Assembly: GCA_016795065.1 (NCBI GenBank)
Contig: JAEUIU010000066.1
Span: 62,001-126,000 of the forward strand
Origin: Phycisphaerae bacterium
Lineage (GTDB): Bacteria; Planctomycetota; Phycisphaerae; Phycisphaerales; SM1A02
Reading direction: 5' to 3'
Length of the DNA stretch: 64,000 bases
The position numbers and the translations under genes are program-made. Below the pieces are notes generated by a model. The model searched no databases. It saw nothing but the letters and a program-made list of their open reading frames with translations, and had not been told where the DNA came from. Positions 24,418 to 32,663 of the stretch are shown here, piece after piece; position 1 is the stretch's first letter, and each line of letters opens with the position of its first letter.

Positions 24418-26094
24418 TCAGACCAAGGATCCCTGCAGGATCAGCGATCCGTGCCCCGTCACGTGAACGGTGACAATGGTTCCTATAAGGTCTGTGATGG
24501 ACCGGCCTGCTGGGCAATCGAAAACGGTGATCAGATCTCCGGACGTGCGTCCGACCAGTTGGGTCGCCCCGGGAGCGGTGCCCGGAGCGCGACGGGTTGG
24601 GCCCGCCGGTTGACCGGCAAGAACCCTCAGGCCGACTGTTCGGGCTCCGGCCTCGACGGGCGAATTGGGGGCGGACACAACCCCCGGGCCGTCAGTTGCG
24701 CCCCAGGTCAGGTCCGAAGCGCTCTCACCCACGTCTTGCGAGGCACGGCTGGGACCTTCAACAAGAACTTGGACGGCTTGGCCGACCCAACGCTTGTGCA
24801 CGTCGGCACTCACCTCTGATTGGATGGCCAGAAGCTGGTTGTTTCGTAGCTTCTTCACTTCGGTTGGAACATCGTCTGCGAACCGCTCGATCGCCGTGGT
24901 GCCAGGTCGAGGCGAGTACTTGAAGATGAAGTTGTTCTTGAAGGGAACTGCCCTCACGAGAGCCACCGTTGCCTCGAAATCCTCGTCTGTCTCGGTCGGA
25001 AAGCCAACAATGATGTCGCCAGCAATAGAGGCGTCAGGCAGTTTCGCCAAGACTCGATCAATGAATTCGCGGTACTCCTCGACGGTGTAGCCTCGGTTCA
25101 TCAGCTTCAGGATTCGGTTCGAGCCGCTCTGGGCTGGGGCATGCAGATAACGACAGATCCGGGGGCAGGCACCGAGAACGTCAAGAACTTCATCCCCGAA
25201 GTCACGAGGGTAGCTGGTGACGAAGCGAAGTCGCTGGATCGAGGGGACTTGCTCGTGAATTCGATGGAGAAGACCTGCAAATGTCGTCACCTTCGACCCG
25301 CCCGTCCTCAGTCTCGCGAGCCCTGCCGCTGTAAATGCCGCCGGGCCAGGGCCCACCTGGGGAGCCTCGCTCCCATCGACTGCTGTCGCCGATCCGTGCA
25401 CATAGACGTAGTGGTTCACGGTTTGGCCGACGAGTGTGACTTCGATGACCCCGGCATCGGCGAGGCGCTTGCACTCATCGACGATGTGGTCCGGTGGGCG
25501 GTGGACTTCGGCCCCCCGGGTGTACGGCACCACGCAGTAGGTGCAGAACTTGTTGCAGCCCCGAGTGATACGAACGTATGCTGATCGGTCGGAACCTCCA
25601 CCGCGGGGCTCGAAAGCCCGGCCTAGGTCCAGCGCCTCCAGCGAGTCCTCTGCCGCCGCCAACGTTGCTGACCGACGACTCTTGTTCCCGGCCAGCGCAA
25701 CCCGGTCGGTGGATGGCAAGGATCGAGCCCGGATCCCTTCTGTACGCCGGACGTTGTCGATCAGCATGGGAAGCTTGTCGAGCTCACCGGGACCGCAAAG
25801 CAGGTCGACCTGGGGATAACGCCTGAGCATGTCGGCGCCATCGCGTTCCGCCATGCACCCGAGTACACCCAAGATGATCTGCTCGCCGGCCGCCTTCCGC
25901 TTTCCCACGATCCCAATCCGGCTATACGCCTTGCTCTCGGCCTGTTCGCGGACGCTACAGGTGTTGAAGAGGACCACCGAGGCCTCGTCGGGGCTCGAGG
26001 TGAACCGATAGCCAAGGGACAGCAAGTGACCACGGACGAGCTCGCTGTCGAGCTCGTTCATCTGGCAGCCGAATGTCTCGAGATAGACCTTCAT
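24418..26094 (-). CDS. miaB: tRNA-2-methylthio-N6-dimethylallyladenosine synthase
   Basis: A 558-residue radical-SAM methylthiotransferase that adds the 2-methylthio group to i6A37 of tRNAs reading UNN codons. The N-terminal cluster cysteines lie in TFGCQMNELDSE, NTCSVREQAE and VLGCMAER; the radical-SAM motif is RGCNKFCTYC. PFKNNFIFKYSPRPGT and a C-terminal TRAM domain complete it. I placed the start at the ATG before KVYLETFGCQMN because the family begins there. It is about 100 residues longer than usual owing to two low-complexity insertions: one after NHYVYVHG and one of about 60 residues inside the TRAM domain. It diverges from the small membrane protein and ftsW. Confidence 0.95.
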   Translation of the reverse strand: MKVYLETFGCQMNELDSELVRGHLLSLGYRFTSSPDEASVVLFNTCSVREQAESKAYSRIGIVGKRKAAGEQIILGVLGCMAERDGADMLRRYPQVDLLCGPGELDKLPMLIDNVRRTEGIRARSLPSTDRVALAGNKSRRSATLAAAEDSLEALDLGRAFEPRGGGSDRSAYVRITRGCNKFCTYCVVPYTRGAEVHRPPDHIVDECKRLADAGVIEVTLVGQTVNHYVYVHGSATAVDGSEAPQVGPGPAAFTAAGLARLRTGGSKVTTFAGLLHRIHEQVPSIQRLRFVTSYPRDFGDEVLDVLGACPRICRYLHAPAQSGSNRILKLMNRGYTVEEYREFIDRVLAKLPDASIAGDIIVGFPTETDEDFEATVALVRAVPFKNNFIFKYSPRPGTTAIERFADDVPTEVKKLRNNQLLAIQSEVSADVHKRWVGQAVQVLVEGPSRASQDVGESASDLTWGATDGPGVVSAPNSPVEAGARTVGLRVLAGQPAGPTRRAPGTAPGATQLVGRTSGDLITVFDCPAGRSITDLIGTIVTVHVTGHGSLILQGSLV

Positions 26095-26180
26095 GGGATC
26101 CACGATGAGGCTGGCAAGAACCAGGTGCGGGGAATTGCACGGTCCGACCACGCAAGCCCAGCGAGTGTAGCATCCGCCGA

Positions 26181-26288
26181 ATGGAGTTCAGTGTTGGCGA
26201 GATCCTCCTTATAGTCGTCGTGGCCTTGGTGCTTGCAGCGATTGTCGGGGCCTACATGGTGATCACCCGCAAGAAGGGGCTCATGTGA
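26181..26288 (+). CDS. Putative 35-residue single-pass membrane protein
   Basis: A very small frame from ATG 26181 to TGA 26288. It encodes an acidic start (MEFSVGE), one hydrophobic helix (ILLIVVVALVLAAIVGAYM) and a positively charged end (ITRKKGLM). This is a textbook small membrane protein with an N-out/C-in charge pattern. It lies between the divergent miaB and ftsW starts, 45 bases upstream of ftsW on the same strand. No clear ribosome-binding site precedes it, which lowers confidence. Its position suggests possible co-expression with the division and peptidoglycan genes ftsW and murG. Confidence 0.45.
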   Translation: MEFSVGEILLIVVVALVLAAIVGAYMVITRKKGLM

Positions 26289-26333
26289 ACGCTCGCGGCT
26301 CGACGCGAGTCTGATCGATCGCCGGCGGTGTTC

Positions 26334-27701
26334 ATGGTCGTTCCGGAAGTCCGCATGGATGCGGCTGGCATGGTGCATAAGGATTCGCCCAAATTCTCCA
26401 ATGGAACGCCGCTCCCGGTCGATGCCTTCGGCATGCGCGCGGGACACGGAATTTTTCTCATCGCTCTCATTTTGCTGGTCTTCGGCGTCGTCATGGTCAA
26501 CTCCGCGGGGTTGACGGTGAAACCTGATCCTGGACTGGTCACAAGCGGGGCGATGACCCAGACGCAGTTCGAGAAACTCTCGGCTGCCTATCGCCCGATC
26601 TCAATGGACAACGTCCTCTTCGGCCGTACCACGGTCCTGGCGGGCATCGCGATTCTGGCGATGTTCATCGGAAGCCGCGTTCCGGTTGAGCGGCTCTACC
26701 AGCTACGTGGGTTGTTCAGTCCGGTGCCGTGGCTCCTCGTGGCCATGGTGGCGATGCTGCTCTTGGTGCATGTGCCCGGGATCGGCCGCTCCGCGAACAA
26801 CTCTGCCCGTTGGATCGGTTCGCCCCAATACGGCTTTCAGCCAAGTGAGATGGCTAAATGGGGCATGCTCTTCGTCGTCGCTTGGCACTGCTGCCGGCGA
26901 GGGGGAGTCATGAAGAGCTTCTTGCACGGGTTTGTTCCGCCCTTGATCGCCATCGCCGTGGTCTGTGCGCTCATTGCCAACGAGGACCTCGGCACAGCGG
27001 TTCTCATTTTCACGGTGTCGGTCTTCATGCTCGTCGCCGGAGGAGCTCGGTGGTGGCATGCGGGCATGCTCCTGCCGCTTGGCGCCATAGCCGCGTGGGG
27101 TGCGATTGTCGCCAGCCCATACCGCATGAACCGGTTGCTGGCGTGGCGGAACCCCTTCGAGGAGCCGCAGGGCATCGGGTACCACATCATCCAATCGATG
27201 TCCGCGATCAGCGGCGGCGGCTTGTTCGGTCGCGGTCTTGGCAACAGCATGCAGAAGTTCGGATATCTGCCCGAGGACACCACCGACTTCATTTACGCGA
27301 TCATCTGCGAAGAGCTCGGCGTTGTCGGCGGGCTTGCAGTTCTCCTGCTCTATGCCGGTCTCCTCTACTTGGGACTTCGGGTCATCAATCGCATGCGAAC
27401 CGGTGCCGATGGTTTGGCGGAGCCATCCGTTCCACACTTTTCGCAGCTTTTCGGACTTGGCATCCTGCTCACCATCGGGCTGCAGGCGCTCATCAACATC
27501 ACCGTGGTGACCGGGCTCGCTCCGACCAAGGGCATTGCCCTGCCGCTTCTTTCCAGCGGTGGCTCCGGCTGGGTCCTCACCGCCTTTTCGCTGGGGCTGC
27601 TCCTCTCGATTGAGAGACATAGCCTTCGAAGAGAAGCTGGCGTGGTGGAAACGCCACCACTCAACGAGCGGGCGCCGCTCCTTCTGCCCGCTGCCACCTA
27701 A
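26334..27701 (+). CDS. ftsW: SEDS-family peptidoglycan glycosyltransferase FtsW/RodA
   Basis: A 455-residue polytopic membrane protein of the SEDS family, which polymerises lipid II into glycan strands together with a class B PBP. Family blocks are GIGRSANNSARWIG, FQPSEMAKW, ANEDLGTAVLIF, NPFEEPQGIGYHIIQSMSAI, GLFGRGLGNSMQKFGYLPEDTTDFIYAIICEE (in pieces), and LPLLSSGGSGW. FtsW rather than RodA is favoured because murG follows immediately, as in dcw clusters. The start is uncertain: GTG 26328 or ATG 26334 both lack a strong ribosome-binding site. Confidence 0.9.
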   Translation: MVVPEVRMDAAGMVHKDSPKFSNGTPLPVDAFGMRAGHGIFLIALILLVFGVVMVNSAGLTVKPDPGLVTSGAMTQTQFEKLSAAYRPISMDNVLFGRTTVLAGIAILAMFIGSRVPVERLYQLRGLFSPVPWLLVAMVAMLLLVHVPGIGRSANNSARWIGSPQYGFQPSEMAKWGMLFVVAWHCCRRGGVMKSFLHGFVPPLIAIAVVCALIANEDLGTAVLIFTVSVFMLVAGGARWWHAGMLLPLGAIAAWGAIVASPYRMNRLLAWRNPFEEPQGIGYHIIQSMSAISGGGLFGRGLGNSMQKFGYLPEDTTDFIYAIICEELGVVGGLAVLLLYAGLLYLGLRVINRMRTGADGLAEPSVPHFSQLFGLGILLTIGLQALINITVVTGLAPTKGIALPLLSSGGSGWVLTAFSLGLLLSIERHSLRREAGVVETPPLNERAPLLLPAAT

Positions 27702-27751
27702 TCCGTCGCCTGATTCGGGTCAGTCACCGGAATCGCCAGGAGATCGAGATC

Positions 27752-28945
27752 ATGGCCACTGCCGACGCACCACCTGAGGCCGTCTCTCGCGCCGGTTCTC
27801 GCGGCGGCGCTGGTCGACCGGCGACAGGACCCGCAGTCCTCCTGGCGGGAGGCGGCACAGGCGGCCACATCAGTCCTGGTCTGGCGATCGCCGAGCGCAT
27901 CCGATCGCTCGACTCGACGGCCCGCCCGATCTTTGCCTGTTCGCGGCGCGCGATTGATGCGGAGATGCTCCGCGAGGCCGACGCCGAGTTCATCCCCATT
28001 CCCGCGGAGCCCTTCTCGCTCCGTCCGGGGAAGCTCCTGAAGTGTCTGGTGGAGGGTTGGCATGGGCGAGGGTCCGCGGAGACCCTTCTCCGCGAAGCAC
28101 ACATTCGTCACGTCGTGGCGTTGGGCGGCTACGTCACCGCTCCGGTCGTGGCTGCGGCACATCGGCTCGGCGTACCGATTCTGCTGGTGAACCTCGATGC
28201 GACACCCGGCAAAGCGAACCGTTGGGTAGCCCGCAGGGCGTCGCGGATCCTCAGCGCGGTACCGACGCCGACGATGCCCCACTTCGCCGAGCGGGTCATC
28301 GGCATGCCCATTCGACGCATCGCGATCGCTCCAAGTGACCCATTCACCTGCCGCGAAATGTTGGGGATGCGCAGTGATCGGAAGACGCTCTTGGTCACCG
28401 GGGCAAGTCAGGGAGCGACAAGCCTTAATGACCTGGTGCCATTCCTCGCGAAGGCCAAGCCAGGCCTCTTCGCCGAATGGCAGGTGCTTCATCTCTGCGG
28501 GCAGGGGGATCCGGCTTCGCTCCAGTCGGCTTACGACGCGTTGGGCGTTCCGGCGACGGTCCTTCGCTTCCAGCATCGCATGGGATTGGCGTGGGGAGCG
28601 GCCGATCTGGCCCTCAGTCGGGCCGGCGCGAACTCGGTGGCCGAGGCGGCCGTCAACGGAATTCCGACGCTCTTCGCGCCCTATCCCTACCACAAGGATC
28701 TGCACCAAAAGCACAACGCCCAGCCGCTGGTTGAGGAGGGTGCCGCCGCGATGGCGTTGGACCGGATCGAACCCGCCCTCAACATGGATGGACTGGGACG
28801 CGAGCTGGTCGACCTGATGACAAATCCGGCCCGGCGCACGGCCATGCGCGAACGGTTAGGCAGCCGCTCGCGCGAGGATGCTGCGGCGACCATTGCCCGG
28901 GTTCTGCTGGGGCTCGACGCGACTGGTCCGGGCACATCGGTCTAA
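27752..28945 (+). CDS. murG: UDP-GlcNAc:undecaprenyl-PP-MurNAc-pentapeptide GlcNAc transferase
   Basis: A 397-residue MurG, the GT-B glycosyltransferase that makes lipid II from lipid I on the inner face of the membrane. The N-terminal glycine loop GGGTGGHISPGLAIAE, the second motif ALGGYVTAPVVAAA, TGASQGATSLND, the domain-2 donor site SRAGANSVAEAAVNGIPTLF and PYPYHKDLHQKHNA are visible. About 25 extra Ala/Gly-rich residues precede the usual start. AGGAGAT lies six bases upstream of the ATG. It follows ftsW by 50 bases and is probably co-transcribed with it. Confidence 0.95.
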   Translation: MATADAPPEAVSRAGSRGGAGRPATGPAVLLAGGGTGGHISPGLAIAERIRSLDSTARPIFACSRRAIDAEMLREADAEFIPIPAEPFSLRPGKLLKCLVEGWHGRGSAETLLREAHIRHVVALGGYVTAPVVAAAHRLGVPILLVNLDATPGKANRWVARRASRILSAVPTPTMPHFAERVIGMPIRRIAIAPSDPFTCREMLGMRSDRKTLLVTGASQGATSLNDLVPFLAKAKPGLFAEWQVLHLCGQGDPASLQSAYDALGVPATVLRFQHRMGLAWGAADLALSRAGANSVAEAAVNGIPTLFAPYPYHKDLHQKHNAQPLVEEGAAAMALDRIEPALNMDGLGRELVDLMTNPARRTAMRERLGSRSREDAAATIARVLLGLDATGPGTSV

Positions 28946-28983
28946 CAGCTCGTTCATCTCGTCGCTGGAAGGCGGGCGGCGAT

Positions 28984-30102
28984 TCACTCCACCGACTGGA
29001 GCCACGCGGCAAGCAGATCGATCGTCGCCTGAAGGTCGCCCTTGTCGATCATCTCGGTGACGGTATGGATGTAGCGGGTTCCAGCGCCGAGCGCGGCACA
29101 GCGGGCGCCGCCATTGGCCTTCTGAATGCTCGCCCCATCCTGACCGCCCCGGGCGAGAATCGCCCGCTGATGAGGAATGCGGTGCCGCTTGGCGACCGCG
29201 CAGAGTTCGGTCACCAGGCCGTAGTCGCTGATCATCGAGCTGTCCTGGACCATGATCGCCGCGCCGAGCCCGTGTTTCGTGACGCGCTGCGAGTCGGGAA
29301 CGCCCGGCGTATCGCAAGCGAGGTTGACGTCGAGTCCGATGCCCAAATCCGCCCCCACGGCGTTTGCCGCGGTGGTCGCGCCGCGCAGCCCGACCTCCTC
29401 TTGGGTCGTGAATGCCACGACGATCTCGCAGCGGTGGCCGCCTCGGCGTCCGCCCGCGGCGAGCTTTCGCATCGCCTCGATCGCCACGAACACCGCAAAC
29501 CGGTTGTCGAGCGCCTTCGAGACGACTGCCCGCGGAAGGTCAATGAACGGTTCGTCCATCACGACGTAATCGCCGATCTGGACGAGCTTCTTGGCGTCGG
29601 CGGCCTCGCGCCCGAGGTCCACGAAGAACTCCTCGACTCCTGGAACCTTGGTTCGCTCGGCGTCGGTAGAGATGTGGATCGGCTTGCCGCCCGGGTTCAT
29701 GACGCCCTTCAGGTCGCCATGCTCAGTGACCACCAGCACCCGCCGCGAGAAGAGGTTGCGGGTGTCAAAGCCGCCCGCGGCGTTCAGCCAAAGATGACCC
29801 TGCTCGTCGACGTGTCGAACGTAGAAGCCGATCTCGTCCATGTGGGCGGCAAGCAGGACGCGCTTGGGCTTCCCCTTTCCCTTGGTGGTGGGCTTGCGGG
29901 TGCAGATGAGCGAGCCCATCGCATCGGCACGAACCTCATCGAAGAGATCTCCACCGGCCGAGGCTCCGGATGCAGCGCTACGGCGCCGGCCGGCATTGTT
30001 TGCCTTGCCCGAGATGACCTGCTGCACCAGCGCCCGTACCCGTTCCTCTCGTCCAGGAATGCCGGGCGTTTCGCATAAACGACGGAGAAGTTCAATGTCC
30101 AT
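28984..30102 (-). CDS. M42-family metallo-aminopeptidase
   Basis: A 372-residue enzyme of peptidase family M42 (glutamyl aminopeptidase/tetrahedral aminopeptidases), which trim N-terminal residues from peptides in the cytoplasm. Metal ligands and catalytic residues are visible in LLAAHMDEIGFYV, KALDNRFAVFV, TTQEEVGLRGA (the paired glutamates), GIGLDVN and the C-terminal YIHTVTEMIDKGDL. The start at 30102 (MDIELLRRLCETPGIPGRE) matches the family N-terminus. An insertion of about 30 residues rich in Ala/Gly/Ser follows VISGKAN. The frame remains open far upstream on this strand, but that part is antisense to the next gene and is not real. Confidence 0.93.
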   Translation of the reverse strand: MDIELLRRLCETPGIPGREERVRALVQQVISGKANNAGRRRSAASGASAGGDLFDEVRADAMGSLICTRKPTTKGKGKPKRVLLAAHMDEIGFYVRHVDEQGHLWLNAAGGFDTRNLFSRRVLVVTEHGDLKGVMNPGGKPIHISTDAERTKVPGVEEFFVDLGREAADAKKLVQIGDYVVMDEPFIDLPRAVVSKALDNRFAVFVAIEAMRKLAAGGRRGGHRCEIVVAFTTQEEVGLRGATTAANAVGADLGIGLDVNLACDTPGVPDSQRVTKHGLGAAIMVQDSSMISDYGLVTELCAVAKRHRIPHQRAILARGGQDGASIQKANGGARCAALGAGTRYIHTVTEMIDKGDLQATIDLLAAWLQSVE

Positions 30103-30193
30103 GGGAAGTGGGAATGCTACTGCGAAACCCTCACAGGCTGTGGCGGCGAGCGGACCGCGCTGTCGATGCCCCAAGATCGCTACCATCCGAGAT

Positions 30194-31531
30194 ATGGCCG
30201 GCTTGGAATCGACATCGCCGCTTCGCGATCGGCACGAGCGCTTCGCCGCTGAGGAGTCCGGGCGCACGCCCGTTCTAGGAAGCATCGAGCGGGGAGGGGC
30301 GGCGAGCGGCCACCGGATCAAGGCCGAGCACGCAGTCGAGTTGGAGTATCTCCCGTACGCGGACCCGGCATCCGACGCCCGTCCAGCCTGCGAGCTGTTG
30401 GCCGCGTACGGCCCGATCGAGCCGGAGTATGCCGCGATTCGCCGGGGCTCGGCCCTCTTCGACGCGACCTTCCGCGGCACGATCCTCGTGACCGGCAGCG
30501 AGCGGCGCGAGTTCCTGCAGCGCATGCTGACCCAGGATCTCAAGACGTTTCCACCCGGCTCATCGACTCGGGCCTTCTGGCTGAATCGGAAGGGTCGGAT
30601 TGAGGCCGACCTGGTCCTGGGCCATCTTCCGGCGTCGCTTCCCCTCACAGCAGAGCGCATCCAAATCGACGTCGACCGCACGCGTGCCGCCGAGGTGGTT
30701 CGCTCACTTTCCACGTTCATCTTCAGCGAGGATGTTTGCATCGAGGATGCGACCGATCGCATCCATCGGCTTGAGCTGCATGGTCCGTCCTCGGGGCGCA
30801 TGCTTGCCCTTGCTGGCGCGACCTCCATCCCCGGTCCCAACGAGGTGACGGAGACGTTGCTGGGCGGTGTGCCGGTGGTGCTTGTCCGCGCCGATTCGCT
30901 CGGCGAGCGCGGCTGGCAGATCGCCGCCGACCGGTCGCGCATCGGAGAGGTTTGGGATGCGCTCTGTTCCGCCCGCGATCCCCACGACGAGCGCCGACGG
31001 GTGCGGCCGATCGGCTGGCATGCCTACAACACCGCCCGCATCGAAGCCGGCACGCCGCTCTTTCACATCGACTTCGGCACGACCAACCTGCCGCACGAAA
31101 GTGGTGTCCTTCGCGATCGGGTGAGCTTCCGCAAGGGCTGCTATCTCGGCCAGGAGGTGGTGGCCCGCATGGAGAGCCTGGGTCGGCCGAAGCAGGTGCT
31201 CGTCGGGTTGCGTCCGACCGCCGATTTGCTCCCGGTTGCCGGGTCCCAGGTCTTCCTGCGCAGCGAGGCCGCTGCGAGCAACGAATCGGAGGCGGAGACC
31301 GCGGGCATGATCGGAGAGCAGGTCGGGAGCGTGACCAGCAGCACGCTCGCACCGATGCTTGGGGCGGTACCGGTCGCCTTCGCCATGATCCGCACCGCTC
31401 ACACGGAGCCGGGAACGCGGCTGCTTGTCAATGCGGAAGGAAGCCAATGCACGGCCGTCGTCGGGCCGCTCCGCAGTTGGCCCGCTCCCGATGCGACGGA
31501 CGCGGCGGCTGGGGCGAAGGGGCAACCATGA
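30194..31531 (+). CDS. YgfZ/GcvT-like folate-binding protein
   Basis: A 445-residue member of the GcvT/YgfZ superfamily. The motif KGCYLGQEVVARM is the YgfZ signature; these proteins bind tetrahydrofolate and support maintenance of iron-sulfur enzymes such as MiaB, which is also encoded in this window. RRGSALFDATFRGTILVTG and FLQRMLTQDLKTFPPG are the N-terminal family blocks. The length lies between YgfZ (about 325) and fuller GcvT-like proteins. About 55 polar residues precede the core, so a later start is possible. Its stop overlaps the next start by four bases (ATGA), beginning a coupled three-gene operon. Confidence 0.85.
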   Translation: MAGLESTSPLRDRHERFAAEESGRTPVLGSIERGGAASGHRIKAEHAVELEYLPYADPASDARPACELLAAYGPIEPEYAAIRRGSALFDATFRGTILVTGSERREFLQRMLTQDLKTFPPGSSTRAFWLNRKGRIEADLVLGHLPASLPLTAERIQIDVDRTRAAEVVRSLSTFIFSEDVCIEDATDRIHRLELHGPSSGRMLALAGATSIPGPNEVTETLLGGVPVVLVRADSLGERGWQIAADRSRIGEVWDALCSARDPHDERRRVRPIGWHAYNTARIEAGTPLFHIDFGTTNLPHESGVLRDRVSFRKGCYLGQEVVARMESLGRPKQVLVGLRPTADLLPVAGSQVFLRSEAAASNESEAETAGMIGEQVGSVTSSTLAPMLGAVPVAFAMIRTAHTEPGTRLLVNAEGSQCTAVVGPLRSWPAPDATDAAAGAKGQP

Positions 31532-31728
31532 ATCCGATGCCAGCACCTGAGGGCGATTTCATCTCTTCGCTGGAGCCGATCCTGCTCTTCCTGGGCGGGG
31601 CGATGACCATCTCCGTCGGGATCTTCCTCTTCTGGTTGATCCGACACACGCGGGCCGAGGATCGGAAGACGCGCCTCGAGGAGGAACGGCGTTCCGCGTC
31701 CGGCGATCGTCAGGAGGGGGAGGCATGA
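31528..31728 (+). CDS. Small single-pass membrane protein between ygfZ-like and lyase genes
   Basis: A 66-residue protein: a short Pro-rich start, one hydrophobic segment (ILLFLGGAMTISVGIFLFWLI) and a highly charged C-terminal helix (RHTRAEDRKTRLEEERR). Both ends overlap neighbours by ATGA junctions (31528-31531 and 31725-31728), strong evidence that it is translated as part of the operon. No known family is recognised. The charged tail is probably cytoplasmic and could recruit a partner. Confidence 0.75.
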   Translation: MNPMPAPEGDFISSLEPILLFLGGAMTISVGIFLFWLIRHTRAEDRKTRLEEERRSASGDRQEGEA

Positions 31729-32663
31729 GGAGTCCGATCCGCATCACGGAGGTTGGCCCGCGTGACGGGCTTCAGAACGAATCGGGCATCGTCGGTGTCG
31801 AGGCGAAGGTTGCCTTCATCGATCGCCTGTCGGAGGCGGGTTTCCCAGAGATTGAGGTGACCAGCTTCGTCAGCCCGAAATGGGTTCCGCAACTTGCCGA
31901 TGCGAGCGAGGTGTTAGGGCGCATTCGGCGCCGACCCGGCACGATCTACTCGGCCCTCGTGCCGAACGAACGGGGGCTCGAACGGGCGCTTGAGGCACGC
32001 GTGGACAAGGTCGCGGTGTTCACGGCGGCGAGCGAGTCGTTTGCCCGAAAGAACATCAACGCCGGAGTCGCCGAAAGCATCGAACGCTTCCGCCCCGTGG
32101 CCGCCGCCGCCCGTGCCGCCGGGCTTCCCGTGCGAGGGTACGTCTCCTGCGCGGTGGCTTGTCCCTTTGAAGGGCCCATCGCCCCGTCCCGCGTCGCCGA
32201 GGTGTCGCACATGCTGTTGGACGTCGGAGTCGACGAGATCGACCTCGGCGACACGATCGGCGTTGCGGTGCCGGGCGACATGGACAAACTGTTAGCCGCC
32301 CACTCGACGGTGACGTCACCGGAACGGCTGACGCTGCACCTTCATGACACGCGCGGCACGGCCCTGGCCTGCGCTTGGCGGGCGATCGAACTGGGAGTGC
32401 GAAGTTTCGACGCCAGTTGCGGCGGCTTGGGGGGCTGCCCCTACGCTCCGGGAGCGACGGGCAACGGCGCGACCGAGGAACTCGTGTACGCCTGTGAGGG
32501 CTCGGGCCTGTCGACCGGCATCGACCTTCAGACGCTGCTGGACGCCGGTCGCATCATCTCCGCTGCGCTCGGGCGGGCGTTGCCCTCGAGGCTGCTCAAG
32601 GCCGGCACGCTCGTTCCGTGCGGCAAGCTGACCGTTCCGACAGGGGCCGTCGCGAAGGAATAG
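31725..32663 (+). CDS. Hydroxymethylglutaryl-CoA lyase-like protein
   Basis: A 312-residue TIM-barrel lyase of the HMGL-like family. HMG-CoA lyase splits HMG-CoA into acetoacetate and acetyl-CoA in leucine breakdown. The metal and catalytic residues are visible: VGPRDGLQNE near the start, LHLHDTRGTAL, and the loop GGLGGCPYAPGATGNGATEEL with the catalytic cysteine. The match to HMG-CoA lyase is close, but no leucine-degradation neighbours are present, so a related acyl-CoA substrate is possible. It is the third gene of an ATGA-coupled operon. Its last 136 bases overlap, antisense, the end of the phosphoesterase gene. Confidence 0.9.
   Translation: MRSPIRITEVGPRDGLQNESGIVGVEAKVAFIDRLSEAGFPEIEVTSFVSPKWVPQLADASEVLGRIRRRPGTIYSALVPNERGLERALEARVDKVAVFTAASESFARKNINAGVAESIERFRPVAAAARAAGLPVRGYVSCAVACPFEGPIAPSRVAEVSHMLLDVGVDEIDLGDTIGVAVPGDMDKLLAAHSTVTSPERLTLHLHDTRGTALACAWRAIELGVRSFDASCGGLGGCPYAPGATGNGATEELVYACEGSGLSTGIDLQTLLDAGRIISAALGRALPSRLLKAGTLVPCGKLTVPTGAVAKE

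Noticed and set aside
24413..24427. Palindrome CTTGGTCAGACCAAG at the miaB stop
   Set aside because: The arms are separated by a single base, so no stable hairpin forms without opening several pairs, and there is no T-run; probably coincidental.
30103..30942. Long upstream extension of the M42 peptidase frame
   Set aside because: Conserved M42 sequence begins at the ATG at 30102; the extension is antisense to the YgfZ-like gene.
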